Positions 27,601 through 36,161 of a stretch of DNA of 64,000 bases are shown here, one piece after another (positions within the stretch are counted from its first letter, which is position 1; the number at the start of each line of letters is the position of its first letter). The notes under the pieces were generated by a model, which saw only the letters and a list, made by a program, of their open reading frames with translations, had not been told where the DNA came from and did not search any database. The DNA is from Acidipila sp. EB88 (GTDB lineage: Bacteria > Acidobacteriota > Terriglobia > Terriglobales > Acidobacteriaceae). Position numbers and translations under genes: made by a program. Location: contig NZ_QWEV01000005.1 of NCBI RefSeq assembly GCF_003858395.1, positions 2,976,001 through 3,040,000 of the forward strand. Reading direction: 5' to 3'.

Positions 27601-28028
27601 CGCTCAACAAGTCCTGCGATGCCAAGGCATCCGTGGACACACCCTGCTTCGGCGCAGCACCTTCGTACACCACGGCAGCCGACGGAACCACGGTGGTGAC
27701 GCCGGGCTCGCAGTTCACCTTCGGACAGTCGTTCCTGGGCCAGCGTCGCAACAGCTTCGTTGGACCGAACTACTTCGATACGGACATGAGCGTGTACAAG
27801 AGCTTTTCGATCCAGCGGTATGAGAGCGCGAAGCTGCAGTTGGGCGCACAGTTCGTAAACCTCTTCAACCATGCCAACTTCGATCAGCCTTTGAACGACG
27901 TGGCGCAGGGCTCTGCATTCGGCACCACGCAGAGCACGGTCAGCTCGCCCACAAGCATCTTCGGCTCGTTCCTCGGCGGCGATGCTTCCCCACGGCAGAT
28001 CCAGCTCACCGCGCGTTTCCAGTTCTAA
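24663..28028 (+). CDS. Oar/TonB-type outer-membrane receptor with carboxypeptidase-regulatory-like domain (C)
   Basis: 1121 residues with a signal peptide ending MLHAQS (about 39). The regulatory-like domain is ISGDISGVVTDNSGAIVPNA onward (about 40-125). The plug region holds QNVPNPGGDLTYIAQVAPG and the FTVDGANENDPFLNINNSG block of this family. The barrel ends LTARFQF. The start has only a weak GAGG 18 nt upstream; no better in-frame start exists because a TGA lies close upstream. The 221-bp upstream region is AT-richer than its surroundings (ATATG/CATAT inverted repeat at 24483-24498), consistent with a promoter. It ends at a strong terminator shared with uvrB. Ligand unknown; no hydrolase adjoins it. 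Confidence 0.88.
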   Translation: MQRTSPKLTQYASALLASLVLTGIAPFSSPFATMLHAQSTISGDISGVVTDNSGAIVPNAQVTIKNTATGSTQKLRTNASGNFRASLLQPGAYSVAVEAEGFSATTTTAQVSVGQLATANVTLGVGAAATNVQVNASGGLMQTEQAEVSTSFSMQQIQNVPNPGGDLTYIAQVAPGSVMNNGGGYGNFSSFGLPATSNLFTVDGANENDPFLNINNSGATNILLGSNDIEQATVTSNGYQGQYGGLGGANVNYVTRSGSNKFHGDLKYYWNGSTMNANDWLNNHDGTPRPFDNANQWAADIGGPIVKDKSFFFVNTEGLRLVIPTSQTVFVPSAAYQAAVLASIPTTSIPFYQQMFNLYNTAPGIERATEYNGDANRNSFRSNVSNQTNEYLISARFDQQFGEKDHMFIHFRTDHGVQATLTDPINSAFNATSVQPQYEGQLNETHAFSPNLTNQFIAAGSWYSATFNEPNRAAALALLPEAVAFASGYFSPVGHDVYDFPQGRKVSQYQFIDDVTKVIRNHTVKFGVSYKRNDVTDYGPQQYVAPSISDESLQDFAAGNATVFQQNFPQRQTEPIALYGLAGYVQDEWKATPALTLTASLRVEHNSNPVCQTNCFANLQNGVASLDGDTTQAYNAKIASGLHTLFPSYDQVSYQPRVGFNYAPASMHGNTVVRGGFGVFADVFPGTVAENLFENAPNINTFTINGAGLAPGVAGSATATAAASNQAFLNNYAAGASYSSLTTPGSPTYVAGFSAPSFTTTHPNIHYPTYYEYNLAVQQLIARNTTLTFNYVGNHGIHEAVVDPSANSFFTPDSFTAASGFNSTLRNTVPDGSFSQVTEVRNQADSNDNTLAVSLQHTSKYLTVQANYSWQHSMDEISNGGFLPFTDLTNVSISAPIDPTNLRAQYGSSDYDIRNNFTLAYVFTVPKFYGPRVLSDGWLISGTVFAHSGSPYSITDSQTTGDLSSDSYYGTVLATPTGRTLNKSCDAKASVDTPCFGAAPSYTTAADGTTVVTPGSQFTFGQSFLGQRRNSFVGPNYFDTDMSVYKSFSIQRYESAKLQLGAQFVNLFNHANFDQPLNDVAQGSAFGTTQSTVSSPTSIFGSFLGGDASPRQIQLTARFQF

Positions 28029-28040
28029 GGGAGAGTTGCT

Positions 28041-28084
28041 GCAAACAGAAGAGGCGGCCCTTGCGGGCCGCCTCTTCTGTTTGC
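28041..28084. terminator. Bidirectional terminator between receptor C and uvrB
   Basis: A perfect 20-bp inverted repeat (28041-28060 with 28065-28084) closes on a TTGC tetraloop. The core GAGGCGGCCC is GC-rich, and flanking AAACAGAA/TTCTGTTT gives U-tracts in both directions. It lies between convergent genes. Architecture is the same as the terminator beside clpC. Confidence 0.9.
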
Positions 28085-28102
28085 TACGCACAGTGAATGG
28101 TC

Positions 28103-30091
28103 TTACAGGAACAGGAACTCCTTGGTGCGCAGCCCGGCGATTGTGTCGCGCAACCTCGCAGCCTTCTCAAACTCGAACTTCTTGGCAGCTTCGCGCATAT
28201 CGCTCTCGAGCTTGGAGATATGCACGTCGAGCTCCTGCTGGGTTGCGAACTCCGGCATCTCGGCGGACTCTTCCGTGAGATCGGCGTAGTCTGCCTTGAG
28301 TACCTGTGCCAGGGACATATCGGTCGGTCGAATGACCGAGGTCGGCGTGATGCCGTGTTCCACGTTGTAGGCACGCTGTACCTCTCGCCGGCGCGTGGTT
28401 TCATCGAGAGCCTTGCTCATCGAATCAGTCATCTTGTCGGCGTACAGGATAGCGCGACCCTCCACGTGACGAGCAGCCCGGCCGATCGTCTGGATCAGCG
28501 AGCCCTGCGAACGCAGAAAGCCTTCCTTGTCCGCATCGAGGATGGCCACAAGCGAAACCTCGGGCAAATCGAGCCCTTCGCGTAGGAGGTTGATGCCGAC
28601 CAGCACGTCGTATTCACCTTTGCGTAGGTCGCGCAGCAGCTTCACTCGCTCCAGCGTTTCGATCTCGGAGTGCATGTAGCGGCAACGAACGCCTACCTCG
28701 GTGTAGTAGCCGGAAAGATCCTCGGCCATGCGCTTGGTCAGCGTGGTGACGAGCACACGCTCGTCGCGCTCCACACGCAGGCGAATCTCTGCGAGCAGGT
28801 CATCGATCTGCCCGCGAATCGGACGAATCTCCACCTCGGGATCAATCAAACCCGTGGGCCGGATTACCTGCTCCACAACAACGCCTTCAGCCTTGGCAAG
28901 CTCGTACGGCCCTGGCGTTGCGGACACGTACACGATCTGGTGCACGCGGTTCTGAAACTCTTCGAACTTCAGCGGCCGGTTGTCCCGCGCGGATGGAAGA
29001 CGAAAACCGTAGTCGACAAGATTCTGTTTGCGCGAACGATCGCCATGCCACATGCCGTGTAACTGCGGCACCGTGACATGCGACTCATCGATAAACATCA
29101 GGAAGTCTTTCGGAAAGTAATCGAAAAGAGTTGGCGGCGGCTCACCCGGCAGGCGCCCGGAGAAGTGACGCGAATAGTTCTCGATGCCGTGGCAGAAGCC
29201 CATCGACTTAATCATCTCGAGATCAAAGCGGGTGCGTTGATGGATGCGTTGTGCTTCCACCATGCGCCCCTGCTGTTCGAGCTCTTTTTCCCACCACTCC
29301 AGCTCGGTGAGAATCGACTCAACCGCCGTCTTCTTGCGCTCCGGCTGCACCACGTAGTGGCTCTTCGGGTAGATCGGCAGCCGCGCATACTTCTGCTTTA
29401 CGGTGCCGAAGAGTGGATCAATCTGGCTGAGCGAATCCACCTCGTCGCCGAAAAGCTCGATGCGATAGGCGCTTTCGTCGTACGTTGGAAATACTTCGAT
29501 GACATCGCCGCGAACGCGAAACGTTCCGCGACGAAAGTCGCCGTCGGTGCGGTCATACAGGATCTCGACCAGCTTCCTGGTGATGTCATCGCGGCGGATC
29601 TTCTGTCCCTGCTCAAGGAACAGCAGCATGCCGTAGTAAGCCTCGGGCGAACCGAGGCCATAGATACACGAGACAGACGAGACGATGATTACGTCGCGGC
29701 GCTCAAAGAGGGACCGCGTTGCGGCGAGGCGCAGCTTATCGAGCTCCTCGTTGATCGTCGCTTCCTTCTCGATGAACAGGTCGCCCGCCGGGATGTAGGC
29801 CTCAGGCTGGTAGTAGTCGTAATAGGAAACGAAGTACTCCACTGCGTTGTTCGGGAAGAACTGCTTGAACTCGTGAAAGAGCTGCGCTGCCAGGGTCTTG
29901 TTGTGCGCGAGGATCAGGGCAGGGCGATCGAGTGTTTCGATCACCTTTGCCATGGTGAAGGTCTTGCCGGAGCCGGTTACGCCAAGCAGCACCTGGTGCT
30001 GGTCGCCGGCGCGGATCCCGTCGACCAGTTCACCAATGGCGCGGCCCTGGTCGCCGCGAGGCTGGTAGTCACTTACAAGCTCAAAGTCCAC
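28103..30091 (-). CDS. uvrB: Excinuclease ABC subunit B
   Basis: 662 residues from GTG 30091 with GGAGAG 6 nt upstream. UvrB handles damage verification in nucleotide excision repair with UvrA and UvrC. Visible are Walker A GVTGSGKT (about 40), the beta-hairpin region [12 protein letters not shown], helicase motif II DESH, and motifs around VYVSATPG and QTIGRAARH. The C-terminal UVR motif ([20 protein letters not shown]) binds UvrC. Length is normal. Its start overlaps the end of the upstream HAD phosphatase by 11 bp, indicating coupling. Confidence 0.98.
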   Translation of the reverse strand: MDFELVSDYQPRGDQGRAIGELVDGIRAGDQHQVLLGVTGSGKTFTMAKVIETLDRPALILAHNKTLAAQLFHEFKQFFPNNAVEYFVSYYDYYQPEAYIPAGDLFIEKEATINEELDKLRLAATRSLFERRDVIIVSSVSCIYGLGSPEAYYGMLLFLEQGQKIRRDDITRKLVEILYDRTDGDFRRGTFRVRGDVIEVFPTYDESAYRIELFGDEVDSLSQIDPLFGTVKQKYARLPIYPKSHYVVQPERKKTAVESILTELEWWEKELEQQGRMVEAQRIHQRTRFDLEMIKSMGFCHGIENYSRHFSGRLPGEPPPTLFDYFPKDFLMFIDESHVTVPQLHGMWHGDRSRKQNLVDYGFRLPSARDNRPLKFEEFQNRVHQIVYVSATPGPYELAKAEGVVVEQVIRPTGLIDPEVEIRPIRGQIDDLLAEIRLRVERDERVLVTTLTKRMAEDLSGYYTEVGVRCRYMHSEIETLERVKLLRDLRKGEYDVLVGINLLREGLDLPEVSLVAILDADKEGFLRSQGSLIQTIGRAARHVEGRAILYADKMTDSMSKALDETTRRREVQRAYNVEHGITPTSVIRPTDMSLAQVLKADYADLTEESAEMPEFATQQELDVHISKLESDMREAAKKFEFEKAARLRDTIAGLRTKEFLFL

Positions 30092-30812
30092 GCGATCTCT
30101 CCGCTGTTGCTGTTGTCACACCCAGTGCCTCGGTCCACTCGCTGGCATGGTCCACCACGACGTCCACGAGCTGCTGCTGCTCCATGTCTGCGATAGTGTG
30201 TGGTGACAGGCCGAACCGGCAGCCAAGGCTCCAGGTGCCCGCAGCCTTCGCCGTGCGGATGTCCACCTCGGAATCGCCGATCATCACTGTCTCTTCGGGC
30301 GTCGCGCCTGCTTCCGCCATGAGCTTCAGCAGCCCTTCCGGGCCGGGCTTCTTGGTGGCGAAGCTGTTGCCGCCGTAGATGGAGAAAAAGAAAGGCGCAA
30401 GCTGCAGCGCTTCGCAGATCTCCTGCGAGGGGCGCACCGGCTTATTTGTCAGCACGGCCATCTGTACAGGCAGGCCGGCCTGCAGGGCAGAAAGCTGCGC
30501 GAGCACGCCGGGGTACACGGTGGTGTGGTCGAGCTTGTGTTCACGATAATGCGCGAGGAAGGCATCCAGCGCGGCAGGCGCGAGCGCGAGGTCCGCGCCA
30601 TCCGCCTCGAGTGCCCGCTTCACCAGCATGCCGGCGCCATCGCCGATGTAGGAGGCGATCCGGTCCTCGTCCTGCGGGGCGAGGCCGAACTGCGACAGAG
30701 CAGCATTGACGGACTCCACCAGGTCCTTGCGGGAGTCGATTAAGGTGCCATCCAGGTCGAACACGAGAAGACGAAGCCGGGCGCAGGGGATGGATCGAAG
30801 TGTTCGTACCAT
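30081..30812 (-). CDS. HAD-family phosphatase (phosphoglycolate phosphatase-like)
   Basis: 243 residues, cytoplasmic. HAD motifs are complete: [11 protein letters not shown] (nucleophile Asp), VLTNKP (motif II), KKPGPEGL with catalytic Lys (motif III) and [15 protein letters not shown] (motif IV). The alpha-helical cap between motifs I and II is of the Gph type. Gph removes 2-phosphoglycolate arising from oxidative DNA damage repair, which would suit the 11-bp overlap with uvrB; substrate is inferred. A run of about 12 residues before the first motif makes the start somewhat uncertain. Confidence 0.88.
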   Translation of the reverse strand: MVRTLRSIPCARLRLLVFDLDGTLIDSRKDLVESVNAALSQFGLAPQDEDRIASYIGDGAGMLVKRALEADGADLALAPAALDAFLAHYREHKLDHTTVYPGVLAQLSALQAGLPVQMAVLTNKPVRPSQEICEALQLAPFFFSIYGGNSFATKKPGPEGLLKLMAEAGATPEETVMIGDSEVDIRTAKAAGTWSLGCRFGLSPHTIADMEQQQLVDVVVDHASEWTEALGVTTATAERSRGL

Positions 30813-30877
30813 CCCCTCATTTTAGTCGCCCGCCTCCGTCCCACCCCGACCCGTAGGACGGCCGTCGCCATCGGGGT

Positions 30878-31726
30878 TTATTTCAGGTGAATATTGCCGG
30901 AGCCTGTGATCGCGCGCACCATGGGACCGCCGCCGCCGGCGTCGCCAATTACGTGGTCCTTGCCCGTGCCGTTCTGCTTGAAGTTGCCACCAGCGTAGGC
31001 GATATCCCCGGACCCAGTCGTGGCATTGAGCGAAAGAGGCGCACCACCCGTGTCCGCCGTGATATCGCCGGAGCCCGTCTCGAGCTTCCAGGCCGCGAGC
31101 GGCTTGCCCGACACGTCAAGGTTGCCGGAGCCGGTGTGAGCCCACAGTCCGCATTGCACGTTGGCCAGGTGGATATTGCCGGAGCCGGTGGTCGCCTTGA
31201 CATCGCGTGCGGAAAGCATCGTCGCCTTGACGTCGCCCGAGCCGGTTTCAAGCTGCACATGGTCGCTCAGGCCGGTCGCCTCCACGTTGCCGGAGCCGGT
31301 CTTGAGCTGCACGGGGCCGCCGTTATCTGCGACGCGCACATCGCCCGAGCCGCTGTTGGCGCGCAGGTCAGTGCCGCGAGGTGTCGTGACCTCGTAGTCG
31401 ATGCTGATGTTGTTGGCATGGAAATTGTGCCCCAAGCTGATGATGTTGCCCGCCTGGTTGATCGGCGGATTCGCCACGATCTGCTTGATGCGGTCCTCAC
31501 TTGCACCGCCAAACCAGCCGCCGCCGCTGTGCACATGCGCCACGATATGGACCGAGTCCGTTGCACCGGGTGACACGTGGATGTTGCCGGAATCCGTGTC
31601 GATGCCGAGCAGCACCGGGCCATTGACCTTGAGCGTGCGTTCAAACGTGCCATCGGCAGCGAAGGCGGATGGCGTGAGGAGCGAAAGTGTGCCCGCAAGC
31701 AGGATGGAAGAGCATGCCAGCTTCAT
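30878..31726 (-). CDS. Secreted DUF4097-type beta-repeat protein
   Basis: 282 residues from ATG 31726; GGAGG lies 9 nt upstream, whereas the frame continues open to 32215 over the CNNM gene and is not coding there. A signal peptide ends SAFAAD (about 23). The mature protein is almost entirely a ladder of TGSGN/D-hydrophobic units (TGSGNVEATG, TGSGDVKATM, TGSGNIHLAN, TGSGNLDVSG, TGSGDITADT, TGSGDIAYAG, TGSGNIHLK) about 18-25 residues apart. That is as expected of a right-handed beta-solenoid such as the DUF4097/DUF4098 family. Family members are exported and of unknown function. It stands alone between the phosphatase and a divergent CNNM gene. Confidence 0.82.
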   Translation of the reverse strand: MKLACSSILLAGTLSLLTPSAFAADGTFERTLKVNGPVLLGIDTDSGNIHVSPGATDSVHIVAHVHSGGGWFGGASEDRIKQIVANPPINQAGNIISLGHNFHANNISIDYEVTTPRGTDLRANSGSGDVRVADNGGPVQLKTGSGNVEATGLSDHVQLETGSGDVKATMLSARDVKATTGSGNIHLANVQCGLWAHTGSGNLDVSGKPLAAWKLETGSGDITADTGGAPLSLNATTGSGDIAYAGGNFKQNGTGKDHVIGDAGGGGPMVRAITGSGNIHLK

Positions 31727-31931
31727 CAAGGAGTGCCTCCCGCGCATGGATCGGCTCATGGCCGGCCTGCGCTCTGCGATAGGGTACGCCCCGGGTGCTC
31801 TGGAAGTTCCCTGGCAGGAGTAGAAAGCTCCGGCTGCCGGATTCGCTGCAGGAACAAGCTGCACAGCAGAAGCAGTGAAGCAGGAGGAGAGAGCGGCGGC
31901 GGCAGGGAGGCGATCACGTACACTCAGCACA

Positions 31932-33326
31932 ATGCTGGGCTTGCTCCTATTTCGCCTGGCGGCAATCGCCGCCTTGATCCTGGCCAATGGCTTTTTTGTC
32001 GCCGCGGAGTTCGCCTTGGTCTCGCTGCGGCGCAGCCGCCTGGAAGAGCTGATCGCCGAAGGCGTACCGGGAGCGAGCACCGCCAAACACCTGCAGGGCC
32101 GACTCGACGACTTCCTCCCTGCCGTGCAGCTTGGCGTGACGCTGTGCTCACTTGCTCTCGGCTGGATTGGCGAGCCCACCGTGGCCGCTGCGCTGAACCC
32201 GCTGTTCCTGCGCATGGCGCATGCCTCGCTCTACGCACACCTGCTCAGCGCGTTCCTGGCGTTTGTGTCGATTACCTACTTCCATGTGCTGCTGGGTGAG
32301 CTGGTGCCGAAGTCGTTCGCGCTGCGGCGGGGTGAGCAGCTCGCCATCGCCGTTGCTGCGCCCATGCTCGCGTTCATGAGCCTGACGAGGCCGGCAGTGC
32401 TTCTGCTGAACCGCTCGGCCGCAGTGGTGTTGCGCCTTTTCCGCATGACTGCCTCGCACCATGGAGCCGTGCACTCGCCGGACGAGCTGAAGTTGATCGC
32501 CACCGCGGCACGCGAGGGTGGCACGCTGCCGGCTTTTCAGGAGGCGCTGATCCACCGCGCGGTCGAGGGCGGAGAGATTCCCACACGCGAGATCATGACG
32601 CCGCGCCAGCGTATCGTGGCGCTCTCTGCCGCGATGCCCGTGGAAGAGGCAAGCGCGCGCATCGTCGAGGAGATGCACTCGCGTCTGCCGGTGTTCGACC
32701 CGCTGCGTGGGCCCGAGGCCATCATCGGCGTGGTGTATGCGAAAGACGTGGCCCGCCTGATGCATTTCCTTGCCGTCGCACCGCGGGCTCCACAGGGAGT
32801 AGCCGCGCCGCTTGCCCGGCTGCAGGTGCGATCCATCATGCGCGACGTGCTGGTGGTCCCGGAAACCAAGCCGGTGTTTGACCTGCTGGTGGAACTGCAA
32901 CAACGGCGCCGTCACCTTGCGATCGTGGTGGATGAGTTCGGGTCGACTGTCGGGCTGGTCACGGTAGAGGACGCCATCGAGCAGTTGATCGGCGAACTCG
33001 ATGACGAGTTTGACGACACTGCGGGCGCGGTTCCATTGCTTCCCGCCGCCAGCGAAACCCTTCTGCTCGAAGGCAGTGTGAGCCTGCGCGACCTGCAGAC
33101 ACAGATGCGCTGGAGTCTGCCGCGGGATGGAGGCATCGAGACCCTGGCCGGATTCGTATTGAGCCGTCTCGGGCATATCCCTGTGCAGGGCGAGCGAGTG
33201 GACTTCGATGGCCACCGGCTCACCGTGGTGGAGATGCAGGGCCGCCGCATCAGCAAGGTGCGCGTCGAAAATGCCCCGGCGGAGGCGAAGGCCGGCAATC
33301 CACGGGAAACAGGCGCTCGCTCCTGA
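31932..33326 (+). CDS. CNNM/CorC-HlyC family transporter-associated protein with CBS domains
   Basis: 464 residues from ATG 31932; the longer GTG start at 31875 gives an untypical, non-hydrophobic extension. The DUF21 membrane domain covers about 1-190 (FRLAAIAALILANGFFVAAEFALVSLRRSR and three further helices). Two CBS domains follow (REIMTPRQRIVAL... and RSIMRDVLVVPETKPVFDLL...), then a C-terminal CorC_HlyC domain (LLEGSVSLRDLQ...VEMQGRRISKVRV). Prokaryotic relatives export Mg2+ or Co2+; some are mislabelled hemolysins. Inner-membrane location. It precedes the OppB-like permease by 208 bp on the same strand. Confidence 0.9.
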   Translation: MLGLLLFRLAAIAALILANGFFVAAEFALVSLRRSRLEELIAEGVPGASTAKHLQGRLDDFLPAVQLGVTLCSLALGWIGEPTVAAALNPLFLRMAHASLYAHLLSAFLAFVSITYFHVLLGELVPKSFALRRGEQLAIAVAAPMLAFMSLTRPAVLLLNRSAAVVLRLFRMTASHHGAVHSPDELKLIATAAREGGTLPAFQEALIHRAVEGGEIPTREIMTPRQRIVALSAAMPVEEASARIVEEMHSRLPVFDPLRGPEAIIGVVYAKDVARLMHFLAVAPRAPQGVAAPLARLQVRSIMRDVLVVPETKPVFDLLVELQQRRRHLAIVVDEFGSTVGLVTVEDAIEQLIGELDDEFDDTAGAVPLLPAASETLLLEGSVSLRDLQTQMRWSLPRDGGIETLAGFVLSRLGHIPVQGERVDFDGHRLTVVEMQGRRISKVRVENAPAEAKAGNPRETGARS

Positions 33327-33534
33327 CGCAGCAGCCGCCGTGTAAAGATGAAGGGCACATGCCTGCCCTGTCGATTTTTCAGCCTTGCGGAGCGCTGAAC
33401 CTGCATTGCGCATCAGCCACGCCGCGGATGCATCGTCCTACCCTCGCAGTAGCAGCGGGACGATTCCAGTCGCGGCTGTTGCTGCTGTCTTCAGCCATTG
33501 TTCGGCAGGCTCACGCCTCCACTTGGAGCCAGGC

Positions 33535-34461
33535 ATGAAGCGCGCTCTTCGTGCGCTGGTGTGGCGCCTTCTGTACACCATTCCGGTGGTATGGCTTGTT
33601 GTTTCGCTGGTGTTCCTGTTGATCCATCTCGTGCCCGGTGATCCGATCCAGGCCATGCTGGGCGAGGGTGCCCGCGCGGGTGACATCGCGGCGTTGCGTC
33701 ACCAGTATGGACTCGACCAGCCACTTGCTACTCAGTACATCGAGTACTGGCGAGGCGTCCTGCACGGCGATCTTGGCCACTCCATTCGGCTCAACGATAC
33801 CGTCACCCATCAGTTGCTGTTGCGCTACCCCTACACCTTTGTGCTGACCATCGCCGCGCTGGTGTTCGGTCTCGCCCTGGCTTTGCCTGCAGGCATTACG
33901 GCGGCATTGCATCGCAATCGCTGGCAGGACCAGGTACTGGGCGTGGTGAGCCTCTTCGGCTTGTCCTTTCCTGCGTTTGCGTTGGGGCCAATCCTGATTC
34001 TGTTTGTGTCCATCCGGCTCGGATGGCTGCCAGTTTCCGGCGCGGCCGGTCCCGCGTACCTGGTGCTTCCCGCAGTCACGATGGGTGCTGCGCTGGCCGC
34101 GATCCTGACGCGCATGGTGCGCACCGCCATGCTTGAAGAGCTGGGTCAGGACTACATCCGCACAGCCCGCGCCAAGGGACTGCCTGAGCGCAACGTGGTG
34201 TATGGCCACGCGCTGCGCAATGCCATGATCCCGATTATCACCTTGCTGGGGCTGCAGTTCGGAGCGCTGCTGGCCGGCGCAATCGTGACAGAAATGATTT
34301 TCTCCTGGCCGGGCATCGGCCGGCTCACCGTGTCCGCGATCTCCAACCGGGACTATGCACTGGTGCAGGGCTGCCTGCTGGCCGTTGGTCTCACGTATGT
34401 GCTGGTCAACCTGCTCACCGATGTGTTGTACCTGCTGGTGAATCCACGGATCAGGGGTTGA
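33535..34461 (+). CDS. OppB/DppB-type peptide ABC transporter permease
   Basis: 308 residues from ATG 33535 (GGAG about 6 nt upstream); the 50 upstream codons are not membrane-protein-like and are rejected. Six transmembrane segments begin with LLYTIPVVWLVVSLVFLLIHLVPGDP, the standard OppB N-terminus. The EAA loop is ARAKGLPERNVVYGHALRNAMIPIITLLG, followed by VTEMIFSWPGIGRL. OppB pairs with OppC and two ATPases to import oligopeptides or nickel. Unusually its OppC partner lies 600 bp away on the other strand, and no ATPase or binding protein is in the window. Substrate unknown; a nickel-peptide role is possible given the lar cluster but unsupported. Confidence 0.92.
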   Translation: MKRALRALVWRLLYTIPVVWLVVSLVFLLIHLVPGDPIQAMLGEGARAGDIAALRHQYGLDQPLATQYIEYWRGVLHGDLGHSIRLNDTVTHQLLLRYPYTFVLTIAALVFGLALALPAGITAALHRNRWQDQVLGVVSLFGLSFPAFALGPILILFVSIRLGWLPVSGAAGPAYLVLPAVTMGAALAAILTRMVRTAMLEELGQDYIRTARAKGLPERNVVYGHALRNAMIPIITLLGLQFGALLAGAIVTEMIFSWPGIGRLTVSAISNRDYALVQGCLLAVGLTYVLVNLLTDVLYLLVNPRIRG

Positions 34462-34497
34462 CGCGCGCTCCTGCAAGCGTCCGATCTTGTATCCGTC

Positions 34498-34971
34498 TCA
34501 GGCCGGGTCAGAGGGTGCGGAGAGCGTGAGCAGTTCGGGTGTGATGCGGCCATGCTCGATGCGCAGAAAGCCGACAGAGATGGGCAGCCGAAATCGGCGC
34601 TGGCCCGATGCGCCCGGATTGAAGAACAGCACGCCCTTTCGCTCCTCGATCAGTGGCTTGTGGGTGTGCCCGAAGATCACCGCTGCGATCCCTGCCGCGG
34701 CCGGTGCAATCGACAGGGTCTGCACGTCGTGGAGCATGTAGAGGTTCAGGCCGGCAAGGGGAATGTACTCCTCCGCAGGCAGCGCGGCGCAGGGTCCTGT
34801 CTTGTCGATATTGCCGCGGATGGCGGTGACCGGCGCGAGCGTGCGCAACGCCTCGAGAATCGCCGGGTCCCCGACGTCGCCCGCATGCAGAATGTGATCT
34901 ACCCCGGCGAAAGCGGCACGCACTTCCGGTCGCAGCAGTCCATGGGTGTCCGACAGCACGCCGATGTTCAC
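34498..34971 (-). CDS. YfcE/MJ0936-type metallophosphoesterase
   Basis: 157 residues from GTG 34971, supported by AGGAAAGG 6 nt upstream and by the standard opening NIGVLSDTHG. Metal-binding motifs are complete: DxH (SDTHG), GD (HAGDVGD), GN (IRGNID), and the two histidine motifs (MLHD and GHTHKP). The family hydrolyses phosphodiesters such as model bis-pNPP with Mn2+; the in vivo substrate is usually unknown. It lies between the OppB-like gene (convergent, 36 bp) and the OppC-like gene (same strand, 83 bp upstream), so it is probably the last gene of the oppC transcript. Confidence 0.9.
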   Translation of the reverse strand: MNIGVLSDTHGLLRPEVRAAFAGVDHILHAGDVGDPAILEALRTLAPVTAIRGNIDKTGPCAALPAEEYIPLAGLNLYMLHDVQTLSIAPAAAGIAAVIFGHTHKPLIEERKGVLFFNPGASGQRRFRLPISVGFLRIEHGRITPELLTLSAPSDPA

Positions 34972-35054
34972 TGCACACCTTTCCTGAGTGTTGAACGACT
35001 TGCTTCGCCTAAGCAGGGAACTACGTGTGCATGCGCTGGCAAGTGACGCGCCAT

Positions 35055-35969
35055 TTAGAGGCCGATCTCTATGCGCGTACGTGGGTCCAGAAAGTCGCGC
35101 AAGGCATCTCCCAGAAAGTTGAAGCTCAGCACACAAAGCATCACGGCGAGTGCGGGAAAGAGTACGAGGTGGGGCGAGTCAAACAGGTGTGAGCGAGCAT
35201 CGTTGAGCATGCTGCCCCAGCTTGCCGCGGGCGGCGGAACGCCAAGCCCGAGAAAGCTGAGCGTTGCTTCGGCAAGCACCGCGCCTGCCATGCCGATGGC
35301 CGACTGCACAATGAGCGGCTGCAGGATATTCGGCAGGATGTGGCGCCAGAAAAGACGCAGGTCGCTGGCACCCAGCGCACGCGCCGCTTCGACGAACTCG
35401 CTTTCGCGCACGGCCAGCACCTGCGCCCGCACCAGCCGCGCGTAGCCCACCCATCCACCGACCGAGAGAGCGAGGATCAGGTTGGGCAGGCCGGGCCCGA
35501 GAAAAGCCACGAACGCAATGGCCAGCAGGATGCCGGGCAGCGACAGGAAGGCATTCATCACGAAGATATTTAGCACCGTGTCCAGCAGTCCGCCGTAGAA
35601 ACCGGCCAGGCCACCCAGCAGCAGTCCCAGCGACAGGGAACAGGCCACCACCGAAACCGCCACGATGAGTGATATGCGTGCACCGTACACAATGCGCGAG
35701 CAGGTGTCGCGGCCGAGTTCGTCGGTGCCGAACCAGTGCGCCGCACTGGGTGCCGCAAGCCGGTGATCGAGATCGAGCGCGGCCGGTGCATGCGGGGCTA
35801 TCCAGGGCGCGAACAGGGCAAGCACACAGAACAGAGCCACAAGGAACAGGCCGATCACGGCGAGCGGCTGCCGCTTAAGGCTCCGCCACACACTGCGCCC
35901 ACGTTGTACGGCAACTGCCGGCTGAGCAGGTGTTTCCGGAACAAAAGGCAAAGGGGAGGCCGCAGACAT
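35055..35969 (-). CDS. OppC/DppC-type peptide ABC transporter permease
   Basis: 304 residues from ATG 35969; 41 further codons upstream are open but carry no membrane or family signal. The N-terminal OppC_N domain is LKRQPLAVIGLFLVALFCVLALFAPWIAPH, followed by HWFGTDELGRDTCSRIVYGARISL, a hallmark of OppC/DppC. The EAA loop is ARALGASDLRLFWRHILPNILQPLIVQ. The protein ends FLGDALRDFLDPRTRIEIGL as in the family. It should pair with the OppB-like permease, which is encoded on the opposite strand. The binding protein and ATPases must be elsewhere. Confidence 0.92.
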   Translation of the reverse strand: MSAASPLPFVPETPAQPAVAVQRGRSVWRSLKRQPLAVIGLFLVALFCVLALFAPWIAPHAPAALDLDHRLAAPSAAHWFGTDELGRDTCSRIVYGARISLIVAVSVVACSLSLGLLLGGLAGFYGGLLDTVLNIFVMNAFLSLPGILLAIAFVAFLGPGLPNLILALSVGGWVGYARLVRAQVLAVRESEFVEAARALGASDLRLFWRHILPNILQPLIVQSAIGMAGAVLAEATLSFLGLGVPPPAASWGSMLNDARSHLFDSPHLVLFPALAVMLCVLSFNFLGDALRDFLDPRTRIEIGL

Positions 35970-36095
35970 GTGCACTCTATTATGCGACAAGGCCCGGGCA
36001 GAACCACGTTTTTCGAGGGGAGCGCTCAATTCGTGAGCAGGAGTGCATGCCACCCTCGCGCGTGTGACGCTACGCGACGCGGCTCGCAGCATGGG

Positions 36096-36121
36096 AAAAG
36101 GGCTCCGCCTGGCGGAGCCCT
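36096..36121 (-). terminator. Rho-independent terminator downstream of mqnD
   Basis: AGGGCTCCGCC (36099-36109) and GGCGGAGCCCT (36111-36121) form a GC-rich stem. Read on the minus strand it is followed by a TTTT run (36096-36099). It lies 41 bp past the mqnD stop. Confidence 0.75.
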
Positions 36122-36161
36122 GTCTCTTTGTCGCTGGATTGCCAGGCGCGGACTGACGAGC

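Noticed and set aside
31727..32215. N-terminal extension of the DUF4097 frame
   Set aside because: It would run antisense into the CNNM gene and precedes a clear ribosome-binding site and signal peptide at 31726.
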